From Bradyrhizobium sp. MOS003 (lineage in GTDB: Bacteria > Pseudomonadota > Alphaproteobacteria > Rhizobiales > Xanthobacteraceae), in the NCBI RefSeq assembly GCF_003020125.1, contig NZ_PYFW01000001.1:868001-932000 (forward strand): a stretch of 64,000 bases of DNA, read 5' to 3'. Below are positions 37,006 to 45,317 of the stretch, in pieces (the first letter of the stretch is position 1; the number at the start of each line of letters is the position of its first letter). The position numbers and the translations under genes are program-made. The notes below the pieces were generated by a model. It had not been told where the DNA came from and searched no databases. It saw nothing but the letters and a program-made list of their open reading frames with translations.

Positions 37006-37227
37006 ATGTCCCAAGCCCAGTCCAACGCCTACATCATTGAGGTCCACGACCGTGCCGCCGGCATCGTCACAAGGGATGCCCGCGGCTTCCGCTTCTTCTC
37101 CTCCGAGCGCCTGTTCGACAGCCTCGAAGGCCGCCGGTTCGGCTCTGCCCGCGAGGCCGAGCGCGCGGTGCGCGCCGTGCTCTCCTCCCGGACGCAACGC
37201 GCCACTCCGCTTCTCTTCGCCTCCTGA
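37006..37227 (+). CDS. small protein of sulfur locus, unknown
   Basis: Protein of 73 residues (MSQAQSNAYIIEVHDRAAGI at the start) with no recognised family. It reads as a small alpha/beta fold, strand-rich at the N-terminus (AYIIEVHDRAAGIVTRD, GFRFFSSE) and helical later (LFDSLEGR, AREAERAVRAVL). Located between the polycysteine leader and the binding-protein gene, 21 bases before the latter, so it is probably part of a sulfur-controlled operon. Function unknown. Confidence 0.7.
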   Translation: MSQAQSNAYIIEVHDRAAGIVTRDARGFRFFSSERLFDSLEGRRFGSAREAERAVRAVLSSRTQRATPLLFAS

Positions 37228-37248
37228 TCGCATCGAAAGGAACACGAT

Positions 37249-38202
37249 ATGCTGACGAGACGACACATCCTTGCAGCAACGCTGCTGCTCGCAACGGCGC
37301 TGGCGACGCCCGCCCACGCCGAGGACAAGCCGGCGGAAATCCGCATCGGCACGCAGAAGGGCGGTTTCTTCCCCGCCGTGCGCCAACGCCTGACGCTCGA
37401 AACCGCCTTCAAGCCGCTCGGCATCGAGATCAAGTGGATCGACTTCCAGTTCGGCCCGCCGCTGCTCGAGGCCATCAATGTCGGCAGCGTCGATTTCGGC
37501 TATGTCGGCGACTCCCCGCCGATCTTCGCCCAGGCTGGCGGCGCCAGGATCCGCTACGTCGCGGCCGTGAAATCCGACGGCAACACCCAGGCGATCATCG
37601 TGCCGAAGGATTCGCCGATCAAAACCCTGGCGGACCTCAAGGGCAAGCGCGTCGCCTTCGGCAAGGGATCGAGCGCGCATAATCTCCTCGTCGCCGCGCT
37701 CGAAAAGGCTGGCTTGGCATGGTCCGACATCACGCCGGCGCCGCTCGCGCCGGCCGATGCGACGGCGGCCTTCGTCAAGGGCTCGGTCGACGCCTGGTCG
37801 ATCTGGGATCCCTATCTCGCGCTCGCCGAGCTGAAGGAGAATGCGCGCGTCATCGCCTTCGACAAGGACGTGCACAAGCCGAATGCCTTCTACATCGCGG
37901 GCAGCGATTTCGTGGATAAGTATCCTTCGATCGTTGCGAAACTCAACGCGACCTTTGCCGGCGAAGGTGTCTGGGCGGATGCGCATCATGAGGCGGTTGC
38001 CAAGGCCCAGGCCGAGGCCACCGGCGTCGACATCGAGGCTGTCAGACGCTTCGTCGCGCGCTCCAACTACAGGATCGTGCCTGTCGATGCCGAGGTGATC
38101 GCAAGCCAGCAGGCCGTCGCAGACCGCTTCGCAAAAATCGGTCTGATCCCCAAGCCGGTGAACGTCTCGGACATCGTCTTCAAATGGACACCGGGGTCTT
38201 GA
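37249..38202 (+). CDS. aliphatic sulfonate/taurine-type ABC substrate-binding protein
   Basis: Periplasmic binding protein of 317 residues of the SsuA/TauA/NitT family, with a signal peptide (MLTRR, hydrophobic core, cleavage after AHA at about residue 24). Conserved regions: IRIGTQKGGFFPAVRQR, VDFGYVGDSPPIFAQA (ligand site) and VDAWSIWDPYLALAE. It would bind a sulfonate or related sulfur source. No permease or ATPase gene follows, so it must work with a transporter encoded elsewhere. AAAGGAACACGAT gives the ribosome-binding site. Placed behind a polycysteine leader, expression under sulfur limitation is expected. Confidence 0.88.
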   Translation: MLTRRHILAATLLLATALATPAHAEDKPAEIRIGTQKGGFFPAVRQRLTLETAFKPLGIEIKWIDFQFGPPLLEAINVGSVDFGYVGDSPPIFAQAGGARIRYVAAVKSDGNTQAIIVPKDSPIKTLADLKGKRVAFGKGSSAHNLLVAALEKAGLAWSDITPAPLAPADATAAFVKGSVDAWSIWDPYLALAELKENARVIAFDKDVHKPNAFYIAGSDFVDKYPSIVAKLNATFAGEGVWADAHHEAVAKAQAEATGVDIEAVRRFVARSNYRIVPVDAEVIASQQAVADRFAKIGLIPKPVNVSDIVFKWTPGS

Positions 38203-38222
38203 GCGCTGATTTGGAGCCAGAC

Positions 38223-38311
38223 GTCGTCATGCCCGGGCTTGTCCCGGGCATCCGCGTTCTTCGTGCCAGTCGGCCAAGACGTGGATGGCCGGGACAAGCC
38301 CGGCCACGACG
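38223..38311. repeat. GTCATGCCCGGG / CCCGGCCACGAC inverted repeat
   Basis: Two arms each containing a smaller hairpin (CCCGGGCTTGTCCCGGG on the left, GGCCGGGACAAGCCCGGCC on the right), a common rhizobial intergenic repeat form. It separates the convergent binding-protein and hydrolase genes. Confidence 0.7.
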
Positions 38312-38325
38312 AATGGAACACAGCC

Positions 38326-39108
38326 TCACCCCTTCAGCGCGGCCAGCAATTCATCCGGGCGCTCGGCCATGATCATGTGGCCGGCGCCCTTCACGATGAC
38401 GGTCTTCGCATGCGGGATGGCGGCCGCGAGCGCCTTGCCTGCCTTCGCCGGCGTCATCATGTCCCTCTCGCCGAGAATGAGGGTGGTCGGCACCTTCACA
38501 CCTGCGGCGGCGGTCAGCGCATTCGCATAGGCATTGCAGGCGGAGAGATCCCGGAACAGCACGCCCGGCTCGCAAGACTTCAGCACCGCCTGCGCACCGC
38601 CATGCATCCACAGGCCCGGGGCGAGGCTGCCGCCGAGTTCGGCGTTGAAGCCGAGGCCCCAGATCGAGACCATGTCGTTGGCATCCTGCGAATTGGCCTC
38701 GGCCGCCTTCAGCAGATCCGGGCCGACCGTCATCGTCGCGGCGGTGCCGATCAGGCTCAGCGCGGAAACCTTGTCCGGATGCCGCGCCGCCGTCTCCAGC
38801 GAGATCAGCGATCCCATGGAATGGCCGATCAGATGCGCCTTTGCGGTGCCTGCCGCGTCGAGTAGCGCCGCGGTCCAGTCGGCCATCTCGGCGATCCTGC
38901 CGAGCGAAGGTCCGCTGGAGCGGCCGTGGCCGGGAAGATCCGGCGCCAGCACGCCAAACCCGTGATGGGAGAACCAGCGCGTGTGCAGCGCCCAGGTCGT
39001 ATGGTCGAAGCCTGCGCCGTGAAGGAAGACGACCGCGGGTAGCGACTTGTCGAACTCGCGGCCGCCGGTTGCGACAAACACCTCAAGGCCGTTGACGGAG
39101 AGCTTCAT
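38326..39108 (-). CDS. alpha/beta-fold hydrolase
   Basis: Serine hydrolase of 260 residues. Oxyanion region VFLHGAGFDHTTW, a DLPGHGRSSGP loop, nucleophile elbow LIGHSMGSLIS near residue 98, acid in LGERDMMTPA and base histidine in GAGHMIMAE. Acts on an ester, lactone or C-C bond of unknown substrate. Start taken at MKLSVNGLEV (39108); the frame extends further upstream only in low-quality arginine-rich sequence. It follows metY by four bases and is cotranscribed with it. Confidence 0.9.
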   Translation of the reverse strand: MKLSVNGLEVFVATGGREFDKSLPAVVFLHGAGFDHTTWALHTRWFSHHGFGVLAPDLPGHGRSSGPSLGRIAEMADWTAALLDAAGTAKAHLIGHSMGSLISLETAARHPDKVSALSLIGTAATMTVGPDLLKAAEANSQDANDMVSIWGLGFNAELGGSLAPGLWMHGGAQAVLKSCEPGVLFRDLSACNAYANALTAAAGVKVPTTLILGERDMMTPAKAGKALAAAIPHAKTVIVKGAGHMIMAERPDELLAALKG

Positions 39109-39112
39109 GGTG

Positions 39113-40408
39113 TCAGACCTTCTGCGAGATGCGCAGCGCCTGCGCCAGATCGTCGATGATGTCGCTTGCCGTCTCGATGCCGACCGAGAGACGCACCAGC
39201 TCCTCGCCGATGCCGGCGGCCTTGAGCTGTTCGGCATCCATTTGCTGATGCGTGGTCGAAGCCGGGTGGATCACCAGCGTCTTGGCGTCGCCGACATTGG
39301 CGAGATGGCTGATCATGCGCAGGCTTTCGATGAACTTGCGGCCCGCGGGCCGCCCGCCCTTGATGCCGAAGGAGATGATCGAGCCGGCTCCGCGCGGCAA
39401 GAGCTGCTTGGCGAGCTGATAATCCGTGTGGGTCTCCAGCGAGGGATGCAGCACCCAGTCGACGGCCTTGTTGGACTGCAGCGCTTCCAGCACCAGGTGC
39501 GTGTTCTGCATGTGGCGGTCCATGCGCACGCCGAGCGTCTCGACGCCCTGCAGCAGCTGGAATGCGTTGGTCGGCGACAGGCAGGCACCGAAATCGCGCA
39601 GGCCCTCGGTGCGTGCGCGCATGATGAAGGCCGCAGTGCCGAACTGCTCGTCGAAGACGATGCCGTGATAGCCGCCATAGGGCTCGGTCAGCACGCCGAA
39701 CTTGCCTGACGCGCGCCAGTCGAAGCGGCCGCCGTCGATGATCGCGCCGCCGATCGCGATGCCGTGGCCGCCGATCCATTTGGTCGCCGAATGCATGACG
39801 ATGTCGGCGCCGAGTTCGATCGGCCGGCTGAGATAGGGCGTGGCAAAGGTGTTGTCGATCAAGAGCGGAATCTTCGCCTCATGTGCGACCGCCGCGACCT
39901 TGGGAATGTCGAGCACTTCGAGTCCGGGATTGCCGATGGTTTCGCCGATCACGAGCTTGGTGTTGGGCTTGATCGCCGAGCGCAACGCGTCGAGGTCGCG
40001 CGGCTTGACGAAGCTGGTGGTGATGCCGAAGCGCGGCAGCGTGTGCGCCAGCAGATTGATGGTGCCGCCATAGAGCGAGCTCGACGCCACGATGTGGTCG
40101 CCGGCGCTCAGCAGGGTCGCGATCGCAAGATGCAGCGCCGCCATGCCGCTCGCGGTGCAGATCGCGCCGACGCCGCCTTCGAGCGCGGCGAGCCGCTCTT
40201 CGAGCACGCCGGTGGTCGGGTTCGAGATGCGCGTATAGATGTGGCCGGCGCGCTCCAGGTTGAATAGCGCCGCGGCGTGATCGGAATCCTGGAACACATA
40301 GGACGTGGTCTGGTAGATCGGCACCGCGCGAGCCCCGGTCGCGGGATCCGGATGCTGGCCCGCATGCAGGCTCAGGGTCTCGAAGGCAGGCGGCTTTGGT
40401 GCGGGCAT
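39113..40408 (-). CDS. metY: O-acetylhomoserine sulfhydrylase
   Basis: Pyridoxal-phosphate enzyme of 431 residues that makes homocysteine from O-acetyl- (or succinyl-) homoserine and sulfide. Start at MPAPKPPAFETLSLHAGQ, typical of the family. PLP-phosphate contacts in ASSSLYGGTINLL, LLIDNTFATPYLSRPIE, and the Schiff-base lysine in SATKWIGGHG near residue 209. C-terminal block VRLSVGIETASDIIDDLAQA. Length (about 430) fits O-acetylhomoserine aminocarboxypropyltransferases rather than the shorter cystathionine synthases. The sulfide-using role suits its place beside a sulfur-acquisition gene. Confidence 0.93.
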   Translation of the reverse strand: MPAPKPPAFETLSLHAGQHPDPATGARAVPIYQTTSYVFQDSDHAAALFNLERAGHIYTRISNPTTGVLEERLAALEGGVGAICTASGMAALHLAIATLLSAGDHIVASSSLYGGTINLLAHTLPRFGITTSFVKPRDLDALRSAIKPNTKLVIGETIGNPGLEVLDIPKVAAVAHEAKIPLLIDNTFATPYLSRPIELGADIVMHSATKWIGGHGIAIGGAIIDGGRFDWRASGKFGVLTEPYGGYHGIVFDEQFGTAAFIMRARTEGLRDFGACLSPTNAFQLLQGVETLGVRMDRHMQNTHLVLEALQSNKAVDWVLHPSLETHTDYQLAKQLLPRGAGSIISFGIKGGRPAGRKFIESLRMISHLANVGDAKTLVIHPASTTHQQMDAEQLKAAGIGEELVRLSVGIETASDIIDDLAQALRISQKV

Positions 40409-40494
40409 GCAGGGCCTCGTTGGTCGGTCGGTGCTGGGGGTGTTGTGCCATAAAATCGCGGGGGGCGTCAGCCCATTGACAGCACCGACGATGG

Positions 40495-40665
40495 TGCGCT
40501 CCCTCCCCCGCTTGCGGGCGAGGGTTGGGGAGAGGGGGTTTCCGCGTTCGGGGTGTTGAGAATTTGCCGAGTATGTCCCTGTGTCGCGAGAGCCCTCACC
40601 CGCCGCGCTCTGCGAGCGCGTCGGCCTCTCCCGCAAGCGGGAGAGTCGAAGAGCCGGCACTGTCC
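40495..40665. repeat. CTCCCGCTTGCGGGAG-type intergenic element
   Basis: Long imperfect inverted repeat with ends TCCCCCGCTTGCGGGCGAGG and CTCTCCCGCAAGCGGGAGAG, plus an inner CGCTCTGCGAGCG hairpin, occupying most of the 260 bp between metY and the IclR gene. The same family recurs at 46222-46363. Confidence 0.7.
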
Positions 40666-40670
40666 CCGCC

Positions 40671-41462
40671 TTAACCCCCGATCGCCTGCTCGATGATCTT
40701 GGCCTCCCGCAGCAATATCTCCGCGATCTCCTGCTCGCGGCGGGGGCCGAGCCTGGTTCGCACCGCCGAGACGGTGATGGCTGCGGCCGGTCGCCCGTCC
40801 GGGGTCTTGATCCAGGTCGAGATCGATTTCGTCCCCTGCACGAGGCCGATCTCCCTCAGGCCGTATCCCAACCGTCGCGCGGCGGTCACCTCGCCGATGA
40901 CGGTCGCCACGTCGGTGTTGTAGGCCTCGAACCGCTTCTCGTTCGCTGCGACGATCTTTCGCGCCTCCGGCGCCGGCATCGCGGCGAGGATGGCGACGCC
41001 GGCACTGGAAACGCCGAGCGGCCGGCGCGCGCCGACCTCGATCGACAGCACCTGGATCGGATAGATTCCGATCCTGCGATCGATGCACAACGTGTCGTTG
41101 CCGGTGCGCACGGTCAGGAACAGCGTGTCGCCGATTTCGGCGGAGGCGCGTTGCAGTGACGGATTGGCGGCGATCAGCAGCCGCGTCGGCCGCGGCCGTG
41201 CCAGCGCCAGTTCCGGCACCTGGTTGCCGATCGCGTAGCGGCCGGTCCGCTCGTGCCGCTCGACGATGCCTTCCTCGATCAGCACGTGGACGATGCGATG
41301 CACGGTGGGGCGGGTGAGGCCGGTTGCCTGCACGACCTCGGCCAATGGCACACCGGCCTCACGCCCTGCGGCGAGAATGCGCAGCACCGCGAGCGCGCGC
41401 CGGATCGCTTGCGCGCCCTGCCGCGGTTCAATCGCGTTGCGGGCGAATCTCGTCCTGTCCAT
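40671..41462 (-). CDS. IclR-family transcriptional regulator
   Basis: Regulator of 263 residues: N-terminal winged helix-turn-helix (about 15-75; VVQATGLTRPTVHRIVHVL) and C-terminal IclR effector domain with GDTLFLTVRTGNDTLCIDRR and ISTWIKTPDGRPAAAITVSA. IclR proteins control catabolic operons and sense small carboxylates or aromatics. Start at 41462 (MDRTRFARNA). It is divergent from a transporter/catabolism operon, and a perfect 17-bp palindrome covers its own start codon, indicating autoregulation and control of the neighbours. Confidence 0.92.
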   Translation of the reverse strand: MDRTRFARNAIEPRQGAQAIRRALAVLRILAAGREAGVPLAEVVQATGLTRPTVHRIVHVLIEEGIVERHERTGRYAIGNQVPELALARPRPTRLLIAANPSLQRASAEIGDTLFLTVRTGNDTLCIDRRIGIYPIQVLSIEVGARRPLGVSSAGVAILAAMPAPEARKIVAANEKRFEAYNTDVATVIGEVTAARRLGYGLREIGLVQGTKSISTWIKTPDGRPAAAITVSAVRTRLGPRREQEIAEILLREAKIIEQAIGG

Positions 41463-41472
41463 AATATGGACA
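41456..41472. promoter_or_regulatory. IclR operator candidate, perfect 17-bp palindrome
   Basis: TGTCCATA-A-TATGGACA is fully symmetric and spans the iclR start codon in the interval before the divergent operon. Position and symmetry fit an autoregulatory site. Confidence 0.6.
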
Positions 41473-41588
41473 AGAACGCCACAATTCACTCGACAGGACA
41501 AGCGCGCATCTGGAGATTGCGCCCCAATCGAGTTGCCGTGCGCATCGCCGCACGCGACGTGAATCGGAAGCGCTGCCGGGAGGTTAAC

Positions 41589-42554
41589 ATGAGATTAATC
41601 GCAATTGCCATAGCCGCCATGACCGCGATCCTGTCGGGTCCTGCATCGGCCCAGCAATGGCCGGCCCGCAGCGTCAAGCTGATCGTGCCTTATCCGGCCG
41701 GCGGCAATGTCGACAGCGCCGCGCGCATCGTCGCCGACAAGCTTCAGGAAAAGCTCGGCCAGCCCTTCATCATCGAGAACAAGGCCGGCGCCGGCGGTAT
41801 GATCGCGGGCGAAGCCTTCGCGAAGTCGGCGCCCGACGGCTACACGCTGTTCGTCGGCGCCAACGGCCCGGTGCTGTTCGCAACCGAGATCAACAAGCGC
41901 GAAGCCTATAACTGGAAGAAGGACTTCATGCCGATCTCGACGATCTCGATGACGCCGCTGGTGCTCGAGGTGCATCCGTCGGTGCAGGCCAACACGTTCA
42001 AGGAGTTCATGGACCTCGCCAAGCGCGAGCCCGGCAAGCTGACCATGGCCTCGCCCGGCCCCGGTACGACCAACCATCTGCTCAGCGAGCTGATGCAGGA
42101 GAATCTCGGCCTGCAATGGGTCACCGCGCACTATCGCGGCAACGCGCCGGCGATCAACGATCTGCTCGGCGCCCAGGTGCAGTTCGCATTCGACCAGCTC
42201 ACGGTCAGCCTCCAGCACATCAAGGCCGGCCTGTTCCGCGCGCTCGCCGTCACCAGCCCGCACCGGCTGAAGTCGCTGCCTGACGTGCCGACCTTCGTCG
42301 AACTTGGCTACAAGGATTTCGACGGCCAGACCTTCACCGGCCTGTTCGCGCCGGCCGGCACGCCGGCGCCCGTCATCGACAAGCTCCACGAGACGCTGGC
42401 TGCGATCCTGAAGGATCCTGCCGTGGTCGACAAATTCGAGAAGCTCGGCGGCGAAGCCGTCGCGATGACGCCGGCCGAATTCAAGGCCTATCTCGAGCGC
42501 GAGGACGCCAAGTGGATTCCGGTGGTGCGCAAGGCCAACATCAGGGCGGATTGA
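41589..42554 (+). CDS. tripartite tricarboxylate transporter (Bug-family) substrate-binding protein
   Basis: Periplasmic binding protein of 321 residues of the Bug/TctC family, with a signal peptide (MRLIAIAIAAMTAILSGPAS, cleavage near SAQQ). Family blocks: VPYPAGGNVDSAARIVADKL, IENKAGAGGMIAGEAFAKSA, GPGTTNHLLSELMQ and VPTFVELGYKDFDG. Binds a carboxylated small molecule, here probably the substrate of the enzymes encoded after it. No TctA/TctB membrane genes are adjacent; Bug genes are often orphans. The gene is first in the operon behind the IclR control region. Confidence 0.92.
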   Translation: MRLIAIAIAAMTAILSGPASAQQWPARSVKLIVPYPAGGNVDSAARIVADKLQEKLGQPFIIENKAGAGGMIAGEAFAKSAPDGYTLFVGANGPVLFATEINKREAYNWKKDFMPISTISMTPLVLEVHPSVQANTFKEFMDLAKREPGKLTMASPGPGTTNHLLSELMQENLGLQWVTAHYRGNAPAINDLLGAQVQFAFDQLTVSLQHIKAGLFRALAVTSPHRLKSLPDVPTFVELGYKDFDGQTFTGLFAPAGTPAPVIDKLHETLAAILKDPAVVDKFEKLGGEAVAMTPAEFKAYLEREDAKWIPVVRKANIRAD

Positions 42555-42557
42555 TCG

Positions 42558-43175
42558 ATGCGGATCGATCCGACCGAGCTCGGCGCCGAGCGCATCTATC
42601 GCCTGATGACCGGCATCGTGGTGCCGCGTCCGATCGCCTGGGTGACGAGCCTGTCGCGAAGCGGCGTGCTCAACCTCGCCCCGTTCAGCGCCTTCACCTT
42701 CGTCTCGCAGAAGCCGCCGATGCTGGCCATCAGCGTCGGCCGCAAGGGCGCGGACTACAAGGACACTGCTCACAACATCCTCGATACCGAGGAATATGTG
42801 ATTCACATCGCCGATACGCCGCTGATGCAGGCCTTGCACGACTCATCGGTCGAGCATCCGCCTGAGATCAGCGAGGTCGAGCATCTCGGGCTGGAGACGC
42901 TGCCCTGCGAGCGCATCAAGGTGGCGCGGCTTGCCGCGGCTCCCGTTGCGATGGAATGCCGCTTCAGGCAGTGCCTTGAATTCGGCGAGGCCAGGAGCCG
43001 GCTGATTGTCGGCGAGGTCGTGATGTTCCATTTGCGCGACGGCCTCGTGAACGACGGCAAGGTGGAGACCAAAGCGCTCGACCCGATCGCGCGCATCGGC
43101 GGTCCCCGTTACGCCAGCCTCGGCGAGATCGTGACGCTCAACACCGTCTTCCAGACGCCCAAATCGAAAGACTGA
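42558..43175 (+). CDS. flavin reductase-like domain protein
   Basis: FMN-binding split-barrel protein of 205 residues. IVVPRPIAWVTSLSRSGVLN is the usual phosphate-binding strand and VLNLAPFSAFTFVSQKPPML the next; GRKGADYKDTAHNI follows. Members either reduce flavin for a partner mono-oxygenase or act on small substrates themselves. Begins four bases after the binding-protein gene, so it is in the same operon. No oxygenase component is encoded beside it, so a stand-alone role or a distant partner is likely. Confidence 0.87.
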   Translation: MRIDPTELGAERIYRLMTGIVVPRPIAWVTSLSRSGVLNLAPFSAFTFVSQKPPMLAISVGRKGADYKDTAHNILDTEEYVIHIADTPLMQALHDSSVEHPPEISEVEHLGLETLPCERIKVARLAAAPVAMECRFRQCLEFGEARSRLIVGEVVMFHLRDGLVNDGKVETKALDPIARIGGPRYASLGEIVTLNTVFQTPKSKD

Positions 43176-43219
43176 GCGCGCCGCCCGCCGCGCTGCCCGA
43201 CACAAATTGGAGAACGACC

Positions 43220-44080
43220 ATGCGACTGCTGAGCTATCTCGTAGACGGAGAGCCGCGCTACGGCGCGGCTGTCGAAACCGGTGTGGTCGATCTGACCCGG
43301 CGCATCGGCCGCGACTTCTCCGACGTGAAGGCGCTGATCGCGGCCAACGCGCTGTCCGATGCGCAGGAAGCGATCGCGGGCGCGAAGCCGGACTATGCGA
43401 TCGACGATCTCGTCCTGTTGCCGCCGGTGCTGGCGCCGGAGAAGCTGTGGTGCATCGGCGTCAACTACGCCGAGCGCAACGCCGAATACAAGGACAGTTC
43501 GGACCTGCCCAAATATCCGAGCCTGTTCGTGCGCAGCATGTCGTCGATGACGGGATCCGGCCAGCCGATCGAGAAGCCGAAGGTTTCGGAGCAGCTGGAC
43601 TATGAAGGCGAGCTCGTCATCGTGATCGGGCAGGGCGGCCGTCATATCCCGCGCGAAAAGGCATGGTCGCACATCTTCGGCATGACCTTGTGCAACGAGG
43701 GTACCATTCGCGACTGGCTGCGTCACGGCAAGTTCAACGTCACGCAAGGCAAGAATTTCGATCGCTCCGGCAGCATCGGTCCGTGGATCGTCACGTCGGA
43801 CGAACTCGACCCGCGCGGTCCTCATGACATCATCACCCGCGTCAACGGTGAGGTGCGGCAGCAGGACACGACCGAGCGTCTGATGTTCCCGTTCGATTTC
43901 ATCATCTCCTATCTCTCCACCTTCGCCACGCTCAAGCCGGGCGACATGATCGTGACCGGGACGCCGACGGGCGCCGGCGCGCGCTTCGATCCGCCGCGCT
44001 GGCTGAAGGTCGGGGATGTCGTCGAGGTCGAGTCCAGCCGCATCGGTGTGCTGCGCAACACCGTCGCGGCGGAGAGCTAG
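43220..44080 (+). CDS. fumarylacetoacetate hydrolase family protein
   Basis: FAH-superfamily enzyme of 286 residues. The C-terminal catalytic domain has WCIGVNYAERNAEY, the metal ligands in QLDYEGELVIVIG (E-x-E type) and the block GTPTGAGARFDPPRWLKVGD. Members hydrolyse acylpyruvates or decarboxylate 2-oxo-enedioates at the end of aromatic meta-cleavage. Preceded by TTGGAGAACGACC and followed four bases later by the hydratase gene, with which it would act in sequence. Confidence 0.9.
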   Translation: MRLLSYLVDGEPRYGAAVETGVVDLTRRIGRDFSDVKALIAANALSDAQEAIAGAKPDYAIDDLVLLPPVLAPEKLWCIGVNYAERNAEYKDSSDLPKYPSLFVRSMSSMTGSGQPIEKPKVSEQLDYEGELVIVIGQGGRHIPREKAWSHIFGMTLCNEGTIRDWLRHGKFNVTQGKNFDRSGSIGPWIVTSDELDPRGPHDIITRVNGEVRQQDTTERLMFPFDFIISYLSTFATLKPGDMIVTGTPTGAGARFDPPRWLKVGDVVEVESSRIGVLRNTVAAES

Positions 44081-44083
44081 ACC

Positions 44084-44887
44084 ATGCTTGATGCCGCCAC
44101 GATCGAAAGCCTTGCCGCGCGTCTGGACGAGGCCGAGCGGACCAAGACGTTGATTCCGATGTTCACGAAGGAGTATCCCGATTTCGCGATCGAGGATGCC
44201 TACGCCGTCCAGCGCGCCTGGACTAGGCTGCAGCTCGATCGCGGTCGTGTCATCAAGGGCCATAAGATCGGCCTGACCTCGAAGGCGATGCAGAGCGCGG
44301 TTGGCATCAACGAGCCAGACTACGGCGTGCTGTTCGCTGACATGTTCTATGCCGACGCCACGCCCATCCCGTTCGACCGCTTCCACGCGCCGCGCATCGA
44401 GGTCGAGCTCGCCTTCGTGCTGAAGGCGCCGCTGCGCGGGCCCGACTGCACCATCTTCGATGTGCTCAACGCCACCGACTACGTCACGCCCGCGCTGGAG
44501 ATCCTGGAGACGCGCATGCACCGCGTCGACCCTGAAACGGGCAAGACGCGCAAGGTCATGGACACCATCTCGGACAACGCCGCCAACGCCGCGCTGGTGC
44601 TCGGCGGCCGGCCGTTCCGCCCGATGGATGCGGATCTGCGCTGGATCGGCGCGCTGCTGTTCCGAAACGGCGAGGTCGAGGAAACCGGGCTTGCCGCCGG
44701 CGTGCTCAATCATCCCGCCAATGGCATCGCCTGGCTCGCCAACCGCCTCGCGCCGCATGACGAGCATCTCAAAGCCGGCGAGGTGGTGTTGGCGGGATCG
44801 TTCACGCGGCCGGTCGACATCCGCCGCGGCGATACCTTTCATGCCGATTATGGCGCCTTCGGCTCGGTGTCGTGCCAGTTCGTCTGA
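44084..44887 (+). CDS. 2-oxo-hepta-3-ene-1,7-dioate hydratase-like (HpaH/MhpD family)
   Basis: Hydratase of 267 residues of the HpaH/MhpD branch that adds water to 2-oxo-enoate chains from aromatic ring cleavage. [20 protein letters not shown] and [11 protein letters not shown] lead into the metal-binding [31 protein letters not shown] and [20 protein letters not shown] close the active site as in the family. The FAH-family and hydratase pair is the standard end of a homoprotocatechuate- or 2-aminomuconate-type route. Exact substrate is not shown. Confidence 0.9.
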   Translation: MLDAATIESLAARLDEAERTKTLIPMFTKEYPDFAIEDAYAVQRAWTRLQLDRGRVIKGHKIGLTSKAMQSAVGINEPDYGVLFADMFYADATPIPFDRFHAPRIEVELAFVLKAPLRGPDCTIFDVLNATDYVTPALEILETRMHRVDPETGKTRKVMDTISDNAANAALVLGGRPFRPMDADLRWIGALLFRNGEVEETGLAAGVLNHPANGIAWLANRLAPHDEHLKAGEVVLAGSFTRPVDIRRGDTFHADYGAFGSVSCQFV

Positions 44888-44909
44888 ACCAACAAACAGG
44901 GAGCGCACC

Positions 44910-45305
44910 ATGAGTAGCCAGTCGCGGCGCAAGAGCATCCACATCGGCGGTTTCAAGCACGTCAATCCGATTCCGAACGCCTGCCGCATCGGCAATCTCG
45001 TGATGTCGGGCGTCATCCTCGGCCGCGATCCGGCGACCAATGCGATGCCGGAGAGCCTCGACGCCCAATGCGCCAACATGTTCGCGCACATGAAGGCGAC
45101 GGTGGAAGCCGCCGGCGGCACCACCGACGACATCATCAAGATGACGGTGTGGCTGAAGGACCGCGGCAATCGCGGTCCCATCAATGTCGAGTGGCTGAAG
45201 ATGTTTCCGGACGAGCATTCCCGGCCCGCGCGCCATGCGCTGCCGATGGACAACATGGACGGCGGCGCGCTGGTGCAGTGCGACTTCACCGCCGTGATCG
45301 ACTGA
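44910..45305 (+). CDS. RidA-family protein
   Basis: Small YjgF/RidA-fold protein, 131 residues. The family arginine region reads HSRPARHALPMDNMD, and MTVWLKDRGNRGPINVEWLK is the usual helix before it. RidA relatives deaminate enamine/imine intermediates; in meta-cleavage operons one branch is 2-aminomuconate deaminase, which would fit here between the hydratase and the hydrolase. Start at 44910 follows AGGGAGCGC. A general enamine deaminase role is the alternative. Confidence 0.87.
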   Translation: MSSQSRRKSIHIGGFKHVNPIPNACRIGNLVMSGVILGRDPATNAMPESLDAQCANMFAHMKATVEAAGGTTDDIIKMTVWLKDRGNRGPINVEWLKMFPDEHSRPARHALPMDNMDGGALVQCDFTAVID

Positions 45306-45317
45306 AGGAGCGTAACC

